Shown piece after piece: positions 16,644-22,769 of a DNA stretch of 64,000 nt. The DNA is taken from positions 52,247 to 116,246 of the forward strand of contig JAJDXM010000063.1 of assembly GCA_022823225.1 (NCBI GenBank), written 5' to 3'. Positions within the stretch are counted from its first letter, which is position 1. Each line of letters starts with the position of its first letter. Both the position numbers and the translations under genes were made by a program. This DNA comes from Gemmatimonadota bacterium. GTDB lineage: Bacteria > Gemmatimonadota > Gemmatimonadetes > Longimicrobiales > Gaopeijiaceae. The notes beneath the pieces were generated by a model. The model was not told the DNA's origin, made no database searches, and worked only from the letters and a program-made list of their open reading frames with translations.

Positions 16644-17398
16644 GCGTCCCCGGTCCCCTCGCGCGCCACATTCTCAGCCTGGCCGACACCAAGCGGCTGC
16701 TCGGGATCCGCTACAGCGACTGGATCCTGGGCAGCCCCTCGCTTGAGACGGGCATCGCGGCCTCGGCGATGGCGCAGGACGAGTGGGGACACGCCCGGCT
16801 GCTGTACTCGATGCTCAAGCGGCTCGGTTTCGACCCCGTTGCCGTGGAGCAGGATCGTCCCGCCGAGCGGTACTACTCCGCGCCCGCGCTGGACGTCCCC
16901 TTTCCCGACTGGGCGGCTTTCGTCGCGGCGACGGTGGTCGTGGACGGCGCGCTTGCGGTCGCGCTGGAGAGCTTTTCGCACGGCGACTTCGCCCTCGCGC
17001 GGTCGCGCGTGCCCAAGATGCTGGCCGAGGAGGAGTACCACCACCAGTTCGGCGCGGCGTGGTTTGCGCGGCTGGCGGGCGCGAGGGGCGAGGGGGCGCG
17101 GCGCCTTGAGGCGGCGGCCCGGGCGGCGCTCCCTTCCACGCTCGCGTGGCTGCTCCCCGAGGATTCCGACTACGAGACGATTGTGGCCGAGGGGCGGGTT
17201 CGGCCGGGCGCGCAGGTCCGGGAACGGTTCGAGGACCGCGTGGGGGCGACGCTCGCGCTGGCGGGCCTTCGCATTGGCGAGATTGAGCCCGCCCGCGTGG
17301 GGTGGGATCCGGAGCGGCGGCGCGGCCCGGGGGCCCCCGGCGAAGAGGCGGTCGAGCGGGCGCGCGGCGATCGCAACCGCGCCCTTTTTGTGGAGTAG
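16640..17398 (+). CDS. paaC: Phenylacetyl-CoA epoxidase structural subunit PaaC-like
   Basis: PaaC is a ferritin-fold protein that pairs with PaaA but lacks its catalytic role. The 252 residues contain LADTKRLLGIRYSDWILGSPSLE, SAMAQDEWGHARLLYSML and KMLAEEEYHHQFGAAWF, all typical of PaaC. The GTG start at 16640 overlaps the paaB stop, with GGAGGGG close upstream. The family length is about 250, so it is complete. The zinc-ribbon gene follows 8 nt later. Confidence 0.87.
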   Translation: MSVPGPLARHILSLADTKRLLGIRYSDWILGSPSLETGIAASAMAQDEWGHARLLYSMLKRLGFDPVAVEQDRPAERYYSAPALDVPFPDWAAFVAATVVVDGALAVALESFSHGDFALARSRVPKMLAEEEYHHQFGAAWFARLAGARGEGARRLEAAARAALPSTLAWLLPEDSDYETIVAEGRVRPGAQVRERFEDRVGATLALAGLRIGEIEPARVGWDPERRRGPGAPGEEAVERARGDRNRALFVE

Positions 17399-17406
17399 CG
17401 TCAGCG

Positions 17407-17613
17407 ATGTCGGCCGGCTTGCCCAAGCCCCCCCCCGCACCGCGCGGCGATCCTTCCGCGCAACCCGCGCCCCCACCCTGCCCCTTCTGTGGCAGCAGCC
17501 GCACGGAACTGATGTCGCTCTTCGGCAGTCACGCCTCGCTCACGACCTGCTGGTGCAGGGAGTGCCGCAGCCCCTTCGAGTTTCTGCGCTGGCGGGAAAA
17601 GCGCGAAAGCTGA
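17407..17613 (+). CDS. Stand-alone zinc ribbon matching the PaaD C-terminal domain
   Basis: This 68-residue protein has two CxxC pairs: CPFCGSSRTELMSLFGSHAS at about 27-46 and CWCRECRSPFEFLRW after it. The pattern CPxCGS-FG-C-CRxCRxPFE-F is the zinc beta-ribbon that ends classical PaaD. Here it is an independent gene from ATG 17407, right after paaC. I infer that it works with the separate MIP18-domain protein at 15784-16314 to do the job of one PaaD. The first 25 residues are proline-rich and probably flexible. It is cytoplasmic; no other domain is present. Confidence 0.8.
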   Translation: MSAGLPKPPPAPRGDPSAQPAPPPCPFCGSSRTELMSLFGSHASLTTCWCRECRSPFEFLRWREKRES

Positions 17614-17699
17614 ACATGGCCGCGCTCCGAGGGTATCGTTAACCTTCCAGCCCGCAAGCGTGTCTCCTTGCGGAAGAGTCACCCGAAACCCGACACACG

Positions 17700-18395
17700 A
17701 TGTCCAGCATGCCACAACGTCTTGTCGCGACCAGCGTGCTCGGGGGCGCGATCATGGCCGCCCTCGCCTGCTCCGCGGGTCAATTGCAGCTGCCCGAACC
17801 CCGGCGCCTCGTCATCTTTTCCGGGGCCCGTCTGGCAACGACCCAGGAGCGCATGGAAGAGGTGCACGACTGGGTCCGGGAACAGTGGGACAGTATCGCC
17901 CTGGACCCCTCCTTCTTCATCGACGGCGTCCGGCAGGATGGACCGGTCTATCCCTGGGAGACGCTCGAGATTCACCGGAACGAACGGCAGGACACGGCCA
18001 GAATCACCTTTGACGGGCTGGGGCAGCGGCGAACCTATCATCTCTACGCCCACCTGCACCTCATGGCGGACCTGGACCGGCTCGACCGCTGGCTTCCAGA
18101 CGCCGCGGCCGCCGACGAATTCGACCGCGAGAGGCTTATCCTTGCCCGAGTCGCCGACGCGTGGCTGTACCAGAGAGCCATCCTGGACTTCCCGCCGGAC
18201 GGAATCCTCGACGAGCTGCTGTATGTGAACGAAAACGGCTACATGCGGGAATTCCTTCTGACCGCCCGCCCGGAAGCGTTCGTGGAGGCCCGCCGGGCGT
18301 GGCGTGCCGAGCATCCGGACGGGAACGCCGCTTTCGTCGAGTGGTTCCGGCAGACCTTCGAGCGTGATCCGCCGGGGTTCCGCGGGAGCCCCTAG
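17700..18395 (+). CDS. Predicted lipoprotein of unknown function
   Basis: I do not recognise this family. The 231-residue frame opens with a signal peptide ending in a lipobox (SVLGGAIMAALAC), so the mature protein is probably a lipoprotein. The rest is soluble, acidic and rich in Trp and Tyr (for example QRRTYHLYAHLHLMADLDRLDRW). There are no cysteines after the lipobox and no enzymatic motif. ATG 17700 and ATG 17709 are both possible starts. Its TAG stop is directly followed by a dispersed repeat copy. Confidence 0.65.
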   Translation: MSSMPQRLVATSVLGGAIMAALACSAGQLQLPEPRRLVIFSGARLATTQERMEEVHDWVREQWDSIALDPSFFIDGVRQDGPVYPWETLEIHRNERQDTARITFDGLGQRRTYHLYAHLHLMADLDRLDRWLPDAAAADEFDRERLILARVADAWLYQRAILDFPPDGILDELLYVNENGYMREFLLTARPEAFVEARRAWRAEHPDGNAAFVEWFRQTFERDPPGFRGSP

Positions 18396-18642
18396 AAGCA
18401 GCCCGTGGATATATCCCCGCGCGGCACCGAGGGCGGCGAGGCGCCGGGCTGGCAAGGCGCGACGACGGGCGAATAGCAGAGCTATTGGCCCGAGGAGCAA
18501 CGCCGAGCGGTGCTTTGGGGGGGGCAGAAGTAAAGAAGACACGACACTTGGTAAAGTCCGCTTTACGTAGCGAGCCCATGAGCACCGCGGTCCAGCCCGG
18601 ATGCATCGCCGTCCGAATGCAGCAGGGACTTGTTCCACGGGC
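18396..18642 (-). repeat. Dispersed intergenic repeat, copy A (inverted relative to copy B)
   Basis: It starts immediately after the TAG stop of the lipoprotein gene (AAGCAGCCCGTGGAT). Bases 18437-18503 match the reverse complement of 63926-63992 at 65 of 67 positions. Further right, GTCCAGCCCGGATGCATC at 18590-18607 matches the reverse complement of the B-copy segment around 63823-63840. The element contains an 11-bp imperfect hairpin (18467-18491, loop AGA) and a perfect 6-bp hairpin (GTAAAG 18551-18556 with CTTTAC 18561-18566). It fills most of the 288-bp gap between two genes. No open frame of note. Confidence 0.75.
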
Positions 18643-18683
18643 TGCCTGGCGAGCCCGCCGGTGGGGGCGGCCCAGGGTGCCCC

Positions 18684-19001
18684 TCAGGCCGGCCCCCGGA
18701 GTTGCCAGCCCACATCCACCTCCTGCACACCCTGGCCGGTGGCGTGGATGTCGACGCGCCCGCTGCGTGCGAGGCGTCTGTCGCTCAGCTTTCCTCCAAA
18801 GACGGCGAACCCCTTCGCCTTCACCCGTACTTCGGTCCCGTTTCCGGGAGTCGCCACCAGGTCGCCCCCCTTGAGCTCGCTCAGCGTCAGGGCTTCACCC
18901 TTGCGCAAGCGAAGTCTCAGAATGCGGCCCCCATGCGGATGATCGTGCGCGTCGATGACGCGGAAGATGGCCTTGAAGCTCTGTTGGCTGGTCACAGTCA
19001 T
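18684..19001 (-). CDS. Small conserved-looking hypothetical protein
   Basis: I do not recognise it. The 105-residue protein from ATG 19001 reads as a compact beta-rich domain, with FKAIFRVIDAHDHPHGGRILRLRL and LSELKGGDLVATPGNGTEVRVKAKGF resembling an OB- or SH3-like barrel. No signal peptide, cysteine or catalytic motif is visible. GAAGAG just upstream may be the ribosome binding site. It is divergent from the PLP decarboxylase gene, 68 bp away. Confidence 0.55.
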   Translation of the reverse strand: MTVTSQQSFKAIFRVIDAHDHPHGGRILRLRLRKGEALTLSELKGGDLVATPGNGTEVRVKAKGFAVFGGKLSDRRLARSGRVDIHATGQGVQEVDVGWQLRGPA

Positions 19002-19069
19002 TACTCTTCGGGGTAGCGGGACGGAGGATCAAGGACAAACTGGAACCAAACGAGTCGAGACGTCAACGG

Positions 19070-20557
19070 ATGACAGAGCTGACCGGCGACCGGCCATCGG
19101 GGCACCGTCACGGGCCTGCAGGACATGAACGCAAATCCCTTCTCGAAGATCCCGAGGAGATGCGGCGTTCCGGATACGAAGTCGTGGACGCGATCGTCGA
19201 GCGATGGGCGACCCTGCGGGACGGACCGGCCTGGCAGGGGGCCACCCGGGAGACTACCGAACCGATGCTCCACGGCCCCGCCCCCGAGGAGGGACGGGAG
19301 CTGGACGGTCTTCTGGAAAAGGTGCTGGGCGAGGTGATGCCGCTTGCCGGCCGGATCGACCACCCCCGCTTTCTCGCGTTCATCCCGTCCAGTCCGACCT
19401 GGGCATCGGTTCTGGCCACCTTCCTGATCTCCGGCTACAACATCTTCCAGGGCACATGGCTCGAGTCCTCCGGTCCTTCGCAGATCGAGGTGACGGTTCT
19501 GGACTGGTTCCGCGAATGGCTCGGCTACCCCGCCGGGTCGAGCGGCGTGCTGACGAGCGGCGGGTCCGCCGCGAACCTCCTGGCGATCGTCGCCGCCCGC
19601 GAGGCGGCCGGGAATCCGGAGCGGGGGACCATCTACCTGTCCGAGCAGTCCCACGGCTCCCTGGCCAGGGCGGCGCGCGTGGCGGGCATCGACCCCGGGC
19701 GGGTCCGGCTGGTGGCGGCCGACGGGGCGTCCCGCATCGTGCCCGCGTCGCTGCGCGCCGCGCTCGCAGAGGACCGGGCCGGCGGCCTACATCCGTTTCT
19801 GGTCGTCGGGAATGCGGGCACGACCAACACGGGCGCCATCGACCCCCTGGCGGAGATCGCCGGGATCGCGGACGGCGAAGGGCTCTGGTATCACGTCGAC
19901 GGCGCCTATGGGGGCTTCGCGATCCTCGACCCGGAAATCCGTCCGCTGATGGCCGGTCTGGAGCGATCAGACAGCGTGACGCTCGATCCCCACAAGTGGT
20001 TCTTTCAGCCCTACGAGACCGGCTGCCTCATGGTGAAGGACCCCGGGCGGCTCGAGACGGCCTTCCGGATCGCCCCCGACTACCTGCAGGACGCTGCGTG
20101 GGGGCCGGAACATGTGAACTTCTGCGACCGGGGCATCCAGTTGACACGCATCTTCCGGGCGCTGCGCATATGGCTTTCGGTGCAGAGGTACGGGCTGGCG
20201 GCGCACCGCGCAGAGATCTCGCGGGCAATTGCGTTGGCCAGGGGGGCCGCCGCGCGCATTCGGGCCCACCCGGAACTGGAGCTCCTCGCGCCTCCTGGTC
20301 TGGGAATCGTGTGCTTCCGCTACAGGGGACCCGAGCACGCGGCCGTGCCGGCGACAGCGCTCGATGAACTGAACCGGCGCATACAGGACGAGATCGTGCA
20401 GTCCGGCTTTGCCATGATGTCGTCCACGCGCCTGGGGGGACGCCTGTCGCTCCGTTTCTGCATTCTCAACATCCGAACGACCGAGGAGGACCTGGCGGAC
20501 ACGGTCGATCGCATCGTTACGGTCGGGTGGCGGCTGGGTGGGAGCGTGGGCGCGTGA
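19070..20557 (+). CDS. Pyridoxal-phosphate-dependent decarboxylase, aromatic-amino-acid type (group II)
   Basis: This is a fold-type I PLP enzyme that decarboxylates amino acids. The 495 residues carry GVLTSGGSAANLLAIVAAR, AGTTNTGAIDPL and WYHVDGAYGGF before the cofactor lysine in LDPHKWFFQPYETGCLMV. This order is that of aromatic-L-amino-acid and glutamate decarboxylases. The N-terminus EEMRRSGYEVVDAIVERW and HPRFLAFIPSSP fit the aromatic group. The preferred substrate cannot be fixed by eye. The stop overlaps the next start as GTGA (20554-20557), linking it to the CPBP protease gene. Confidence 0.9.
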   Translation: MTELTGDRPSGHRHGPAGHERKSLLEDPEEMRRSGYEVVDAIVERWATLRDGPAWQGATRETTEPMLHGPAPEEGRELDGLLEKVLGEVMPLAGRIDHPRFLAFIPSSPTWASVLATFLISGYNIFQGTWLESSGPSQIEVTVLDWFREWLGYPAGSSGVLTSGGSAANLLAIVAAREAAGNPERGTIYLSEQSHGSLARAARVAGIDPGRVRLVAADGASRIVPASLRAALAEDRAGGLHPFLVVGNAGTTNTGAIDPLAEIAGIADGEGLWYHVDGAYGGFAILDPEIRPLMAGLERSDSVTLDPHKWFFQPYETGCLMVKDPGRLETAFRIAPDYLQDAAWGPEHVNFCDRGIQLTRIFRALRIWLSVQRYGLAAHRAEISRAIALARGAAARIRAHPELELLAPPGLGIVCFRYRGPEHAAVPATALDELNRRIQDEIVQSGFAMMSSTRLGGRLSLRFCILNIRTTEEDLADTVDRIVTVGWRLGGSVGA

Positions 20558-21333
20558 GATGGTGGGTGTGGGTGGTCCTCTGCGCCGCGGGGGCCGTCGT
20601 GTTCGCGGGCACGGGCCTGGGCGGGCCGTTTGCGTCGGTGGCCGCGGCGGTGTTCCTGATCCTGTTGCCGGGAATCGCTTTGGCACAGCATGGAGTCCCG
20701 GTCGACGATCTGGGCGACCATCGGCCAGGGATATACGTGACCACCATCCTGGGGCTGGGACTCATTGCGCTGGTGGCCCTCTGGGCCTGGCCGGAGACCT
20801 TCCCGCGGCCGGACGGCGAGGCCGGCGGGGGCGATTGGTTCGGCTGGTCCGGCTCCGCGATGGGGCTGGCCGGCGCGTCCGCGTTCCTGACCGCCGGCGG
20901 CCTGGCGATTTCGTACGCCTTTCGCGCCCTCGGGGCCCGCCTCGGGTGGAAGGAAACCGAACTGGTCCACGCCGTGATGCCGGTCACGCGCGGTGAAAAG
21001 TGGCTTTTCGTTGTCCTATGCCTGGCTGCGGGGGTTTCCGAGGAGATCGTCTTCCGGGGGTTCGTTCCGCTATTCGTGCTCCCCTGGTTCGGTCACTACA
21101 TGCTCGCCGCTCTGCCGGTCAGCCTCGTTTTCGGTATCCTTCACGCGTACCAGGGCGTTCACGGCGTCGCAAGGACCTCGCTGCTGGGGCTGCTTCTCGC
21201 CGCCGGAGCGGCCATGACCGGCAGTCTCCTGCCATCGATGCTGGCGCACGCGGCGCTGAACCTGCTGATTGGCCTGGTGTTGGGCGACTCGCTCCTGAAC
21301 GCCGAAACCGGAAAAGGAAACAAATGGACATAG
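20554..21333 (+). CDS. CPBP-family intramembrane metalloprotease
   Basis: This is an integral membrane protein of the CAAX protease/bacteriocin-processing (CPBP, Abi) family. About seven hydrophobic segments are seen in 259 residues. The catalytic motifs are SEEIVFRGFV (EExxxR), FGILHAYQG (HxxxG-like) and MLAHAALNL (HxxxN/D). Family members cleave membrane-near peptides or act in immunity to peptides; the substrate here is unknown. GTG 20554 overlaps the preceding stop. The end overlaps the next gene by 10 nt. Confidence 0.87.
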   Translation: MRWWVWVVLCAAGAVVFAGTGLGGPFASVAAAVFLILLPGIALAQHGVPVDDLGDHRPGIYVTTILGLGLIALVALWAWPETFPRPDGEAGGGDWFGWSGSAMGLAGASAFLTAGGLAISYAFRALGARLGWKETELVHAVMPVTRGEKWLFVVLCLAAGVSEEIVFRGFVPLFVLPWFGHYMLAALPVSLVFGILHAYQGVHGVARTSLLGLLLAAGAAMTGSLLPSMLAHAALNLLIGLVLGDSLLNAETGKGNKWT

Positions 21334-21731
21334 ATCTCGCTTTGACGGCCGACGCCGCCACCATCGACGCGTCGGGAAAACTGAACCTGCTGGGGGTATT
21401 CGATCAGATCGCGGTGGCGCGCTTTCCGGCCCGCCATGGCCGGCTGTCGCTGGTGCTGCGGTTCACCGGCGGGGTGAGCGATGCGGGCACGCACCAGCTG
21501 ACGATCAAGCTGGCGACTCCTGCGGGCAAGGAGCTGGTGTCGCTGCGCGGCGAACTGAACGTGTCGGCCGGTCGCGGCAGTCTCCAGACCGGCATTCGAG
21601 TGCCCCATGTGATCAACATCGACGGCCTGGTCTTCGGTGAGGCCGGCGTGCACACCTTCACGATTCTGGTGAACGACCGGCACCAGGCCACGCTGCCCCT
21701 GACGATCGCGCGTCAGGCGCCGGTGTCGTGA
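21324..21731 (+). CDS. DUF6941-like protein
   Basis: The 135-residue protein from ATG 21324 has a small beta-sandwich look: DLALTADAATIDASGKLNLLGVFDQIAV, then HQLTIKLATPAGKELVSLRGELNV and VHTFTILVNDRHQATLPL. I recall this N-terminal pattern from a family listed as DUF6941 but could not check. It is preceded by a GAAAAGGAAA ribosome-binding stretch and overlaps the CPBP gene. No signal peptide. Function unknown; its frequent short size and lack of cysteines suggest a structural role. Confidence 0.65.
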   Translation: MDIDLALTADAATIDASGKLNLLGVFDQIAVARFPARHGRLSLVLRFTGGVSDAGTHQLTIKLATPAGKELVSLRGELNVSAGRGSLQTGIRVPHVINIDGLVFGEAGVHTFTILVNDRHQATLPLTIARQAPVS

Positions 21732-21747
21732 GGGCGGGAGGGGTGCG

Positions 21748-22566
21748 GTGAGCCGCACCGTGCTTCGGCTGCGCATTCATCCGGTGAAGGGCGCGCGGGG
21801 CTTCGACGTGGAGTCGATGGATTTCGACGAGACGGGGCCGTGCCTCGACCGGCGCTGGATGGTGGTCCGCCGCGACGGGCGGTTCATCTCGCAGCGCGAC
21901 ACCCCCGCGCTGGCCACCGTGACAGCGGCCGTCGCCGGAAGCGACCTGATCCTGAGCGCGCCCGGGGCGGAAGAGGTCGCCGTGCCGGTCACGCCGGAGG
22001 GAGACCGGATCCGGGTGCAGGTGTGGGATTCGGTGCTCACGGTGCCCAGCGTATCGCCAGCCGCCGATCAGTGGCTGTCCGCCGTGTTGGGGGCTCCCCG
22101 GCGGCTGGTCCACATCGGCGACGACGACGTGCGCCCGACCGATCCCGCCTATGCGGCCGATCGCCGGGTCGGCTTCGCGGACGGGTTTCCGGCGCTTCTC
22201 GTCTCGCAGCGTTCGGTGGATGAGCTCGCCCGCCGGGTGGGTCGCGAGATCCCGGTGGAGCGGTTCCGCCCCAACATTCTGGTGGGGGGCGAGGAGCCCC
22301 ACGAGGAGGACACCTGGCGCCGCTTCACGATTGGCCGGATGCGCTTCCGCGGGGTGAAGCTCTGCACCCGCTGCAAGGTCACGACCCTCGACCAGGAGTC
22401 GGGCGTCCGGGACCGGGAGCGGGAGCCGCTGCGCACCCTCGCCACCTACCGCCACCTCAAGGACAAGGTTTACTTCGGGCTCAACGTGATCCATCACGGG
22501 ACGGGGCGAATCAGCGCGGGGGATTTGGTGGAGCCGTCCGAGGTGGGATTCGTGCCCGGCGCCTGA
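21748..22566 (+). CDS. MOSC-domain protein (YcbX/mARC-like)
   Basis: The 272-residue protein has an N-terminal MOSC beta-barrel (LRIHPVKGARGFDVESMDFD, then DRRWMVVRRDGRFISQRDTP). A C-terminal MOSC domain follows, with RFRPNILVGG and the conserved cysteines in VKLCTRCKVTTLDQESGV. YcbX and mARC proteins bind molybdenum cofactor and reduce N-hydroxylated compounds, the cysteine acting as metal ligand. Unlike YcbX there is no ferredoxin domain, so an outside electron donor would be needed. The start is GTG 21748 behind GGGAGGGG. It is the last gene of the group that begins with the decarboxylase. Confidence 0.85.
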   Translation: MSRTVLRLRIHPVKGARGFDVESMDFDETGPCLDRRWMVVRRDGRFISQRDTPALATVTAAVAGSDLILSAPGAEEVAVPVTPEGDRIRVQVWDSVLTVPSVSPAADQWLSAVLGAPRRLVHIGDDDVRPTDPAYAADRRVGFADGFPALLVSQRSVDELARRVGREIPVERFRPNILVGGEEPHEEDTWRRFTIGRMRFRGVKLCTRCKVTTLDQESGVRDREREPLRTLATYRHLKDKVYFGLNVIHHGTGRISAGDLVEPSEVGFVPGA

Positions 22567-22594
22567 CCCGAATGGTGTGCGGCGGGCCCCAGGC

Positions 22595-22661
22595 GATGGG
22601 TCGCTCGTGTCCGGCGGGTCCCTCGGGATGGGTCGCCCGTGTCCGGGCGTTCCCTCTTCGG
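22595..22661. repeat. Two tandem copies of a ~32-bp unit upstream of the gyrA-like gene
   Basis: The units begin at 22595 and 22627 with GATGGGTCGCTCGTGTCC and GATGGGTCGCCCGTGTCC and continue with similar GGCGGGTCCCTC or GGGCGTTCCCTC stretches. They lie just before the TATATT at 22664. Only two copies are present. They could be a duplicated regulator site or chance slippage. Confidence 0.5.
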
Positions 22662-22663
22662 CA

Positions 22664-22669
22664 TATATT
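22664..22669 (+). promoter_or_regulatory. Possible -10 element of the gyrA-like gene
   Basis: TATATT in an otherwise GC-rich spacer lies 101 nt before the start codon. A -35 is not obvious at 17 nt upstream. The tandem units at 22595-22661 end directly before it. Confidence 0.3.
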
Positions 22670-22769
22670 TTTCGATCGGGGGCCGAAGCCGGTGCCGAAT
22701 ACGCGGATGAACCCCGAGTTCGCACCGCAGGCTGCCGGCCCGCGAAGTCCAGCTTCGTCCGGAGTGTGA

